A DNA stretch of 64,000 nucleotides, taken from the NCBI GenBank assembly GCA_012295275.1, contig CM022671.1, positions 3,246,565 through 3,310,564 on the forward strand. The letters run 5' to 3'. A program made the position numbers and the translations under genes. A model generated the notes under the pieces. The model made no database searches, had not been told where the DNA came from, and saw nothing but the letters and a program-made list of their open reading frames with translations. Origin of the DNA: Chrysomallon squamiferum (Eukaryota > Mollusca > Gastropoda > Neomphalida > Peltospiridae). This document shows positions 36,531 through 47,702 of this stretch, in pieces; position 1 is the stretch's first letter, and each line of letters starts with the position of its first letter.

Positions 36531-39500
36531 AGTTTTGTCATAAGATCCTGACACAATGATAAAATCATTAAACTGAAGACAAGTGACGCCATCTTTATGG
36601 TTTTGAAGAGTTACCAGCCTTTGACACGTTTCTAAATTCCAAACCTGGAAAATAAAACATTTCAATGAAGTTAAAACAATAATCAGTATAATTTATTGTG
36701 AATCGTGTGAAGAAAATAATTATATTAACAAATGCTAATATGAACTAATTCCTATTTTATTGACTAAGTTACTGTATCTGTGAGAGTTTCTTATATTCCT
36801 CTGTATTTCTGACAAAACAAGGTTAGTTATTATCACACTTTATTAGTAATACAGATTAGTTGTAAGTAACAAAACAATACAAAAATTACATGGATAAATA
36901 ACAAAATCTCTTAAGTTAATGTTGATACCACAATCAAAGGTACATTCCATTTAATTTTGCTGTCTTTGGAAACAAAATAGTAAAATCTGAGATTTTGGTA
37001 GAAAAAAGTAAAAATATCAATTTACTTTGATTGTTTTGTCATCAGCTGCACTAACCAGTCTCCAACCATCTGCCTGCAAGCACCTGTAGATTTATCAAAC
37101 ACATTTTAGTAAAAAATAAAAACTGTTAAATGCTTAATCATGCCTGTAGATTTATCAAACACATTTTAGTAAAAAATAAAAACTGTTTAATATTTATGAT
37201 GCCACTATACTACAGTAATTAACAGTGCCACATAATTTTATATTCATATGCTATTATATACAGCCTATACAAAAGGTTTCAGCACACTACTAACCTTACA
37301 ACTCCAGTGTGACCCTCGGCTGCCTTCCAGTCTATAGTGTTGACACACTCCCCAGTGTGAATATCCCAGAACTTGAGGTTACAGTCAAGTGAGCCACTCA
37401 CAATTCTTGTAGAGTCAAACTGCAGACATGTGACTGCATCCTGGTGACCTGACAGAGTTCTGATACACACACCTTCGTAGTTCCATACCTATAATACACA
37501 TCAGTTATTAATACACATCTGAAAATATACTTTTATAATTTTCATAATTCCATACCTGAAATATATATCAGTTATAAAATAGACAGCTGGAAATATACTT
37601 TTAAAATATATAATTTTCATAATTCCATACCTAAAATATGTATATCAGTTATAAAACAAATTTGTGAAAATATACTTTTATAATACCAAACATTCATAAT
37701 TCATCCCTGAAAACAATTTATAACATGTACTTTCTTAATTCCATATTTGATATCATTTATCATTCTTGACCCAAACCTGAAGACATATATTACAGGTAAA
37801 CTACACATTCATAATCTCAAACAAAATTGAAGAGATTAAAAATAGAAATAAATAAAGATTTCGACTCTAACCTTTATAGTGTTGTCACAGGAACCTGACA
37901 CAATCTTTGTTTCGTTAAAATGAACACACAATACAGCAGCCTGATGACCTCTGAAAAATGTTTAAAAATTTCTTTTATGTTTTTAAATACGTTATCTAAG
38001 CACTTTAAAAATACCTCCATTAAATTTTAAATATGTTTTGGAAATAGATATATATTTATTATCAATATAATTTCAAAATACTTTAAGTAACTTTTTTTTT
38101 TTTTTTTTAAATTTATACTTAACAAATATACTCTGAATGAAAAAAGAGTAAACAATTATTTCTAATTATAAAGATATTAATGATTTTATTTTTTTAAATT
38201 TATTTATTAAACAAATATATAGAAAATATATACATCCATACAATCACACACACACACACACACACACACAGATATAAAAATTTATATATTGTCTCACAAA
38301 TATATTCACAAAAATATTCAGCACACACAAACCCTATCATTCCAACTTAAACATTCAAACACACATCCATCCATCCACTCACAAACATCTGTCCCATTCC
38401 CATACACAACACTCTGTGTACGTTCGTATTTCATACCTGAGAGTCATTCGACAATGTCCAGTTCTCAGATCCCACAGTTTTAATGTTCTATCATAAGATC
38501 CACTTATCACCTTATCATCATCCACCTAAAAAAAGAAAAACCCAGAAATTGTGAAACATTAAACATATTTTCCCAACAAGAATAAGATAGGTAGTTCAGG
38601 TTATTTTTAAACAGTTATAAAAATATGTAATTGTGCAAATGTGACCTGTCACTATTAGCTAACCTGTAAACATTGACCTATCAATGTGAATTAATATGTA
38701 AACAGTCACCAGTGAGTATGACCTATTATTATTAATTAACCTGTACACAGTGACCTATTGGTGTTAACTAATATGTAAACAGTCAACATTTTGAGTGTGA
38801 TCTATTATTATTACTTAACCTGTAAACATTGACCTATCAGTGTTTACTAATTAATAAACAGTGAACTCTATCAGTGTTTAATAATAAGTAATCAGTGACC
38901 TATCACTGTTAACTAACCTGTAAACAGTGACCTATCACTGATAACTAACCTGTAAACAGCGAACTGTGTGAGTGTGACCTATCATTGTCACTTTACAGGC
39001 AATACTTGACCAACTGTCTTGTGTTGAAAGATCCCAAACCTGTACAAAATAAAACATTAATTTATGAAAATAAAATAAAAATAATAATTTTTAGAATCTT
39101 TGCCTGCAAATTAAGGTACAGTAAAAAAATGTTGAGATTTCATCAATCACATGTAAGATTTTTTTTCATACATAAAAATAAAATAACTGACAAAAACAGG
39201 ATAAGTTTTATTTCATTACCTTAATGGTGCGGTCACTTGATCCACTCACTAGTCTGTTTCCCTCCAGATGGAGACATCGTACTGTGTTACTGTGACCTAC
39301 CAATGTCTGAACTGACCATGGGGCATTTGTGCGGATATTCCATACCTAAACAAATTTATTTATATTTCTAAAAGAATATGATAACTGAATATATATATAA
39401 ATATGATGTGTTTTTCAAGCTTTCGAGAAGACATTATAAATACTGGAAGGTAGGCAGACTGGCAAATAGGTGCATAGGTGTGTGTATGTTTGTAGCTAGG

Positions 39501-42500
39501 TAAACAATTAAGTATATATGTGTATGCATTTAATGATGTATGTATTTTTGTAAATATGTATGTATGTATGTATGTATATGAGTTTATGCATGTAAATAAT
39601 TACATACCATAAGTTTAAAAAGTCCAGGTCTAAGTACCATTGTTTTTGGTAAAAAGCCAAACCTTTCTATGTTTTAAGTAATTACTCTCTACCTTTGTGA
39701 AAGAACCTTTCAAATCAATTCAATAGTAAATAGCCTGATATTTAATACACCTCAAACAACAAATATTTATATTATTTGATAATGATTTTTCCAATCTTCA
39801 CTTAAAGGCATAAATTAACTCCCTTCAATCCTGTTTCTTAGATTACTTACAAATAACATTGATGCAGTCTGACTGATGTTTAAAAGGGTTAATCAAACTA
39901 AAACAATCAAATCTGATAATGTTGATATCAACAAAACATATGATAGTGAAAATAATATTTCTGTATTACCTTGATTGTTTTATCTGATGATCCACTGACT
40001 ATTCGGGTGTCATCAAACTGAACACAGGAAATACCTGAAAGTTTAAAACAATCAGGATTAATTTCAAACAACTGCAATAACTAAATAAAACACATTTGAC
40101 GTATGTTAAATATAATCTGTTATGAGAATATACCTATTTCACATCTAATAATATTAATAAAAATATAATTAAGCAATTTTGTTTTTTAATTTGTATTTTA
40201 AAACTTACCTTGAGTGTGACCTTCAAATGTCCTAACAGTGCATCGCCCTCGAAGCCAGTTATTTCGAAGTCGAAATCTTTCAGCAAAAACATTTTTCCAC
40301 TAAAACATAAATATTTATTAATATGATTCTTTCAATATTACATTCCTTCAAACAATGTTATTAGACAGATTTCCTTTCTATAATAATATCTTCTTAAATA
40401 ACTGTGTTTATAAATGTACATGTATGCTCTCTGTCACTGAAATTGAATTATAAAAGTAAATTTAATAATAGCTATCTTGCAATGGCATTTGGCTCGTAAC
40501 TCACTTGTGTTTCATCTTCTGGGTTCAAATTATTATAATAATTCAAATGATCAAATGACCTGTACTCTTTCAATCGACAACTGAAGATGTTATCAATAGC
40601 AAACAAAAAATATAATTAAATTTTTTTTTAAAATACAATTTAGAAGTATGGAATATGGAATTCATTTATGCTGTTTGTTAACACAAGACTTTTATGTTAG
40701 TTTGCTATTTGGATCTCTTTTTGTAAATATAAACTTGCCTGAATGCTTCCTTCTAGTGACATGTGACTGATAACTTGCTTGTGTTCTGCAGCTTTTGACA
40801 ATCTCCATTTTTGCTGGCAACAAAACCGTCGCCATAGTGACGGATCACTAGCTAGCAGTTGCCACATTTTGCATACCTGTGCAGCCCGACACAAACTAAC
40901 TGTTAAAAAAAAAAAAAAAAATTTAAATTATATTTACTTACATAAGAGAGACTCTACTAAGTTAACAATAAGCATGATACTGTAATTTTATAATACAAAG
41001 GGTAACATTTTATTAACTTTACAATTATTTTATGTATCCTGTACAGCTTTAATTACTCTATAATCCAAAAAAAAAAAAAAAAAAAAAAAATAATAATAAT
41101 AATAATAAAAAAAAAAATAAATATTATTATTTAAAAAATAATTAACCTATAAATCAAGACATATTTAATGTTTTAAGCCAGTATTACGACAAAGAATGAA
41201 AACTCTAAAATTATAAATATTTAAAATAAAGCATGCACAGTGTTTGGTAATTCACCAGGATCAAGGTAATCCATGATTTTGGCAGCGAGTGTGGCTGGAA
41301 GCCATGTAACAATGTCCTGGCAGTTTGGAGGACAACCGCGATGAAGGTTTGCCTCCATTTTCACAGACAACAAATGAATCTGAGGCAAGTCACAGCCGCT
41401 CTGAAGTCAAACAAACATGTAATTAATAAAACTCTGTAGTGTTAAAAGCTTTGCATAATCAACACATCAATGCTTGTCTACATGTATATTATAGTTTGTC
41501 AAAAGGAAAATACATCTATGAGTAACATTAGCACATGTTGATGCATTTTCAGTCTTAATTTTATTGACATTTGTTTTTAAAAATTAATAAATAACTTCAA
41601 CTTCAGTATTATGTATTGATTATTATGTATATTTAGTGTATAAGAAGAAGATTTGATTTTGATTAAATAAAACTGGTTTTATTTTAACTTCTTACCAGCA
41701 GACTTTTGAGGAGAATATTTTTCTGTTCATCATTAAAATCAGAAAACCATCTCATAATTGTCTGAAAAAAAGAAATTATTTTTCAATTTATGTTTTTGCC
41801 CTTTCTTGTCAGGTCTCTTGACCTGTTTATCAAATGGCATGCCTTCTGTTTTCATATCTTCAACATATTAAACGTATCTTACAACTCACTGGAAAAACTT
41901 TACAAACAACTTCTTTTCTCCCAACTAATTTTTTTTCTTTTTTACAATTAAATTTATATTCAAAGTTATATATATTACCAAAAAATTTACACAACTTTTT
42001 CTGTATTTTTGAAAATTCTCCTGAAGCTGATCAACTAATTATTAATTAATTAATTAATTAACTGTCTTAAACTTACTACAAGTTTCTCTCTGAACACTGT
42101 AGGTTTCACTCCTTCTCTGTAGTCTATCACCTCCTCATTATCAGACAGGTGCACGGAATCCGATTTTGTCAGTTTGTTTGATGACGTTGTTTTACACAAA
42201 ACGTGAGGTAAGTGTGACTTCTGAGAATACAAATTTTTAATGGCAGCCGTCTGCTGTAACAGGGATGCAGCTGGAGGTGGGTCCTCTTCACTGTCACTTG
42301 AATAGTCACTACGCCGGTATTTGTAATGTCTTCCAGAATGCTTGGAAAAATGTCCCCAGCAAGCAACTTCTAATGGCCTCTGATGACAACCAGAATCTGA
42401 TGAGTTGTTTGTGTTGATGTTTTCTGAACAAGAATCCCCATTCATATTTCCACTGTAATACTGTTTAGAATCTTCGGCAATTTCTGATGAAGGTGTTACA

Positions 42501-43213
42501 CTTTTAGAAGAAAGACCATTTTGAGTTATACTAGAAACATTTTCATTGTAATCCAGTTCTTCTGGGCTTTCACTAGAAGACACTGTTGTATCAAAAGGAA
42601 ATGACTGGTATTTGGGGGGACAAGAATTTTGGCTTTGGGTGTTGTTTTCACCAAATGCAAATGATGTTGTTGCCATCAAAGATGGTTTAGACGGTGATCT
42701 GAACTGGACAGCAAATGGTTCAGAGGAATTTGATCTTACAAGTTGATGACGCTGTTGTCTGTCACATAAGCTACTGTCGTGACGAACTTCAGCTGAAGAT
42801 GAAGTAGACAGTGATGTAAAATCGGTTTCAAAAACATCTAGGCTGTTATCACAATCACTATCGGCATGGCCATTCATGGAAACTTTCCACAGTTTGTAAG
42901 GTGTGGGATCTGACATCAATCTCTGAAATGTGTCTGATTCACTGTTGTTGAGAATATCAGTCACATCAGAATAACTGCCAGAGAAACATGGTGATGATGG
43001 TAGACCAGAATCTTTTGACTGAATTCTGTGTTTCTCTGGAACTTCCGTCACATGACTAGGAGCTGATAACCTTCTTCCCTCAGAACATTCTCCAAAATAT
43101 GAAGATTTCATTTCAAATCCATTATTTCTGGTCACCTCATCATCGGCACTGCTGACAAAATCGATCTTCAGTTCAACATCATTCACATTGTTTGTATTTA
43201 CAATGCCTTCCAT
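36501..43213 (-). CDS. F-box / seven-WD40 protein, SCF substrate receptor
   Basis: Thirteen coding exons on the minus strand, all phase-consistent: 43213-42077, 41761-41696, 41400-41256, 40899-40739, 40299-40209, 40034-39970, 39345-39220, 39039-38950, 38525-38437, 37950-37872, 37488-37295, 37083-37026, 36644-36501; 814 residues. Residues 1-379 (one exon) are Ser-rich and disordered-looking, with a DSGLPS phosphodegron-type motif at 68-73. An F-box spans about 430-476 (LPATLAAKIMDYLDP, then QVCKMWQLLASDPSLWRRF). Seven WD repeats fill about 527-814, each of the form RIVSGSxDxTIKVWD. This is the Cdc4/FBXW7 and beta-TrCP architecture: the F-box binds SKP1 and the propeller binds phosphorylated substrates for ubiquitination. 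I cannot say which subfamily. Exon 4 (40739) uses a GC donor (CAG then GCAAGT). Three introns carry splice-site-anchored duplications. A UTR exon upstream near 43818 is likely. Confidence 0.93.
37084..37188. repeat. Duplicated 3' splice site, F-box/WD40 intron 12
   Basis: Positions 37084-37128 and 37144-37188 match over about 45 bases with a period of exactly 60. On the gene strand the unit ends in GATAAATCTACAG, the acceptor of exon 13, so two equal acceptors lie 60 nt apart. Use of the distal one would add 60 nt that reads into TAA after two codons. Confidence 0.95.
37481..37760. repeat. Tandem copies of exon 12 acceptor, F-box/WD40 intron 11
   Basis: About 3.5 units of 67-75 bases. Each starts with TTCCATACCT (37481, 37548, 37623), the reverse complement of AGGTATGGAA, which is the AG acceptor plus the first exon-12 codons GTATGG. 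Units then share ATATCAGTTAT, GAAAATATACTTTTATAA and TTCATAA words. The copy nearest the exon is the real splice site. Confidence 0.85.
38244..38270. repeat. (CA)n microsatellite
   Basis: About 13 CA units in intron 10 of the F-box/WD40 gene. Confidence 0.95.
38640..38990. repeat. Minisatellite seeded by exon 9 and its 5' splice site
   Basis: About eight to ten imperfect units of 30-45 bases fill the intron just downstream of exon 9 (ends 38950). The repeated words on the plus strand, AACCTGTAAACAGTGACCTA and TATCACTGTTAACT, are copies of the exon end and donor: on the gene strand TGTTTACAGGTTAGTTA, plus the coding ATGATAGGTCAC (38978-38989). The array therefore repeats both coding sequence and a usable 5' splice site several times. 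Confidence 0.85.
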
Positions 43214-44597
43214 TAATCTGGTAAGAAAATATGCAACTTTTCATAGTAATAACAATTTACTGATTGTAAATTTACTGATATTGTTCACTGACAAATATAA
43301 TCATTTAAATTACTGGAATATATCCTTGTTGTTTTGTGGGTTTTTTTTTTTACTATGATTCACTTTAATATTCATTTTCTAATAGCTCTGTCACTATATC
43401 AGTATATGGTTTGAACAAAATATTTTATTATTTATTATTTTATATTATTCCAAAATAATGTTTAATTTATATGAGTCTACATAAATTTTTGGTAGTGTCA
43501 AAGTGTTTTTAATACAAAGAGTATAAAATATAAATTATGAAAAGAATAAACTGAATTTTGTGCAAATTATAAAACTCGTTTTCTAACAGTATTAATTTGT
43601 TTATACAACTGCATTAATACAGCATATTCTTGTTCACTTCCTGTGAAAATTGTAATTTTTATCTTGTTTTGTACAAGTCGATTGTTGATGAAAAACGAAA
43701 TCGTTTAAATCAGTATAACTTATGATTATTTTTCAGTAACTACATAAAGAAGTACAGGATATTGTCGAATATGTCATTTACACGCTTTTATAAGGTTAAT
43801 TTAAAATGAACTTACTACCATTTAAAGCGTTTAGTCCAAAAATTCCCTTCCATGAATTTACGACCTTGACATTTATTCCAAAATCTATAACTATGCCAAA
43901 GGAATGTTCCATCTCTCTGATAGGTGACATAAATAATTATTAATAATTTTGTAATGAACTGAACTATTTAATAGTGTAATTGTTTTTTAATATTTGATTA
44001 ATACTAAACTTTAAAAATTAATTACAATTAATAACTTTAAATTCTTAATGTTGTTTTCATTTTTGTAAACAATTCCCCTAAACCCTGTAGACTGAAGTTA
44101 TTAAAAAGAAGATAACCAGTCTATGGAGTAGTCTTATTCGATTGCAAATTCAAGTCACTTGTAATTTGTTTTTATTTTATTGTTTTATTTTATTTATTTT
44201 TTATTTTTATTTTTTTTTTTTTTTTCAGTATTTATGACACATTTCCAAATTCCAAGTTGTATAGATATTTGTAACGACAATAACAACAATAATAATCTCC
44301 TTATTTATTAATCTGCAAAGTTTAAATGTTTGCAAATATTAATGATGTGAATTGTTTAATATTTCTGTTAAGAAAATAATGCCACGTTCGGATTGTCTAT
44401 TGAAGAAGGATATGTTTCAACATGAGTTTTTTCTATATTTACCAGAACTTGTTAGTTCCTGGAAAATATAATATTGCTGCTCTAGTATAAATTTAAAACT
44501 TAATTTAAAAATATAACTTTCATCTAATGAAAAAATACAAAGATGACAAAGCCACAATCCATTTTGTTATTAATGTAAATTTAACAACAACAACCAA

Positions 44598-44642
<45 letters not shown>

Positions 44643-44791
44643 TTATAAAGATACAAAGATAAAGTCACAAAACAATTTATTAAATAATTTTCTCTTACAA
44701 TAAAATAAGCTCTCCTTCTACTGATTGTTAATCGAGTATTTCGCTTTTCGGTGTACTGGTGTATTTATACGGAAGTAGTGGAGCTGCAATT
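43214..44791. promoter_or_regulatory. Divergent 5' region, F-box/WD40 gene / LAMTOR5
   Basis: A minus-strand acceptor just before the F-box/WD40 start (43217) and a donor at about 43818 suggest a noncoding first exon above 43818. An ETS-type ACGGAAGTAG lies at 44769-44778, 14 bases before the LAMTOR5 start codon. An (AAT)n tract sits at about 44598-44642. Nothing coding is seen. Confidence 0.45.
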
Positions 44792-45056
44792 ATGGAGAAA
44801 ACATTAGAAAAACATTTAGATGAAATGTAAGATTTTCATATATAATTAGCTTATCAGCTGTATTTTATAGATGACTAGTTACTTGTCTAATTAATCTTCT
44901 TCACCTGTACGTAAGTAGCACAAACTGTGTCATTGATTTTGATATCAACTCAATCAAGACACGAAATTTGTACTAATCAACCATCTAATGAATCACTGAA
45001 TCAGTGAATGCCTTAAAATTTAAGTTAAATTAATATACATACTTTTGTTACACCGC

Positions 45057-45106
<50 letters not shown>

Positions 45107-45428
45107 ATCTTTGAAAATTAATGATATAAACATAATATTATTAACACAATATCATTTTTAATTGCAGCTTTCGTACACCAGGTGTAATAGGCGTTTTGTG
45201 TACTGATGAGCACGGCTTATGTTTATCTGGTACGTTTCACGTATTTGCATATTTGTATGGCAAAATTATTTATAAATCGACTGTACCATGATTTATTTTT
45301 CTAGACATCATTCACGTACTACATTTCTTTAAGAAATGTTTTCCATTAAACAGATCAGTGTAGACCTCTTACAAATTTATTTCAAACTTACCCCAATGAA
45401 AAATGATTAATTATTATTGTTGTTGTTG

Positions 45429-45498
<70 letters not shown>

Positions 45499-46056
45499 TT
45501 GCTCTCACTTTCTCCATATTTATTAACAAAGATTTTAAATATATATTTTCTTTGTGGATTTGGTTTTCAGCAAAAGGAACAGCAAAGAAACAGTTTGCTG
45601 GTCCAGTGTCTACAATTGCCAGACAAGCCAAAGATGTCAGCTGTCAATCAGGATCTAGTCCTGTAGTTTGCATTGAAACTGAAACTGGGTAATAATAATT
45701 TAAAAATATTAAATATGAGTAAAGTCAGTTCTATATTCAAATTAAAAAAAAAAAAAAAATTTCACTGCTATGAAAATAACAGAATTACTACATATAAATG
45801 AGCTCCAACTATAATTTTTAGAAGATGTTAATACAATTTTAAAATGACATTATTTATTTTTGAAAAAATGATATATTTGAACAGAGAATAAAAACACTCA
45901 TCTTTCATTTGAACATTTTAAAAACAGATTAATTCATTGTTGTTTTTTTTTTTTTTTTAATTTATAAACTACTAAATCTTATATTTGTATTGTTACAGGA
46001 GTGTACTTATAAAAAATGATGACAAACTGACTGTGGCTCTTTTCAAAGCTTCTTGA
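44792..46056 (+). CDS. LAMTOR5: Ragulator complex subunit LAMTOR5
   Basis: Four exons: 44792-44826, 45168-45229, 45571-45688 and 45999-46056, giving 90 residues against 91 in human. The sequence starts MEKTLEKHLDEIF and keeps the family core GVIGVLCTDEHGLCLSAKGT, then AGPVSTIARQAKDV, SSPVVCIETETGSVLIKNDD and TVALFKAS. It has the roadblock/LC7 fold. LAMTOR5 (HBXIP) is part of the pentameric Ragulator scaffold on late endosomes and lysosomes that anchors Rag GTPases for amino-acid activation of mTORC1. All three junctions agree in phase (2, 1, 2). Exon 1 carries only 11 codons. A large (ATT)n tract lies in intron 2. AATAAA near 46222 may end the transcript. Confidence 0.95.
45434..45498. repeat. 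(ATT)n microsatellite in LAMTOR5 intron 2
   Basis: About 21 ATT units on the plus strand, less than 80 bases before the exon 3 acceptor. Confidence 0.95.
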
Positions 46057-47583
46057 TACTCAGACCTGTGACATCATGAACATAACAGAATACAAAAAAT
46101 GTGACATTATTACAAACAGTTATGTGTATGAACAGTGGGACAAAAATGTATAAACAAAAGTGACAACAATGTATGGACATATGATTGGATCATAGGATTG
46201 TCTTATTATACATCAGTATGATAATAAATGATTCCCAATTTAATTCATCAAATCAGTTTTCATTGCAGTTAAATTAACTCCTGATTTTCATCACTAATCA
46301 GTTTTTGATCCATATAAAGCATAGATTTTAATTCACTTAATTTACAAATTTTAAAATGTTCACAATCATGTACAATTCACCATTCTTTCAGTTCCAGATG
46401 TTTATTGAATTATACACAGATTGTAAAGCAGATAATCTATTCATTTAATTCCACAAATGCAAACAGTTATTTCAGAAGTTATTTCTCAAATTCTTGCCAT
46501 ACTCCCAAGAAAATCCCATGCAGTGAAAGAAAGTTAAATGAAAATTGAAAGAAATGGAAACACTGAATAGAACCTGCTTTTGTAAATTTCTGAAAATGTG
46601 ATACAGTATGTCTCATAATATTATCCATGCTTATATTAAAATCAGTGATTCAAGCAAAGACGGACAGCATCTAGTTAAAATTGTTGATATGATCAAGATA
46701 TGAATTGCAAATTATTTTTTTTTGTTTTTTTGTTTATTTGTTTTACACAAAACTGTATCTGTTAAATTGTTAATATTAGCTACCAAGCACAAATGAAAAA
46801 AAATGTTTAGAATTATAATACTGTGTTATTGTACAATAAAAATACTACTACAGCTGATAATGTTACTAGTTTGTTTGAACAGAGCAGTCAGTCAAGCTGA
46901 CCACTTACCTTTGTAAATCATGTTTCACTATTATCTGTATAGTTCACATATTACTACTTATCCACAAATTTATAAAGTCCAGCTTATGTAACTAACATAC
47001 TGATATGTATCTGTAGATCACATACAACTACTTACATTTGTAATTCAGATACAAGTTGTATTTAGTTAATATACCACTGCTTTGCAGTTCAAATTCAAGT
47101 TATATTTATAGTTCACATATAACTACTTATCTTTCATATATCAAACCTACAAACTACTTATTTTTGTTGTTTACATCCCACTATTATTATTATTATTATA
47201 TAAAATTTATATATATATATATATATATATGTATGTACATGTACATACATACTTATAAACGCAACAATTTTATAATTTAGTAATCCAACAAATTATTTCA
47301 TATATAGTAAATTATGCGTTTTTTTTTTTGTGTTTTTTTGTTTGTTTGTTTCTTTGTGTACGTACTAAATCAACTTTATTTTATTTTACATATTTATTAA
47401 TTATTTATTTATTTTAATTAATAAATTAAGGTAACAAAATGTGTGTGTGTGTGTGGGGGTGTTTGAAAAGTAGTAGTAGGGTGATGACATGCGCAGTACC
47501 CACCTAACGATATAAATTCTGACGTATTCAATGACAGTGCCATGACGTAATGATAACTTTTGCACTGATGAACGCTTTCTAAA
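46057..47583. other. LAMTOR5 3' UTR and promoter of the next gene
   Basis: No coding region is supported. From 46850 to 47170 there is a loose repeat of TTCACATATTACTACTTATC-like words. Close to the next gene, an NRF1-like ATGCGCAGT at about 47490-47498 and CRE-like TGACGT words at about 47520 and 47542 suggest a promoter. Confidence 0.4.
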
Positions 47584-47648
47584 ATGTATCTATTTAATAT
47601 TTTTATTATTTTTGGTTTATTTCTTTCCGTCAGTGGACGTAAGTCTGA

Positions 47649-47702
<54 letters not shown>

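Noticed and set aside
38244-38270. Possible CRISPR-like or array element among the repeats
   Set aside because: Repeats here are microsatellites and minisatellites in a eukaryotic genome, without constant repeats and unique spacers.
45403-45692. Ile/Tyr-run frames over the ATT tract
   Set aside because: Translation of a microsatellite fused by chance to LAMTOR5 exon 3; the real exon starts at 45571.
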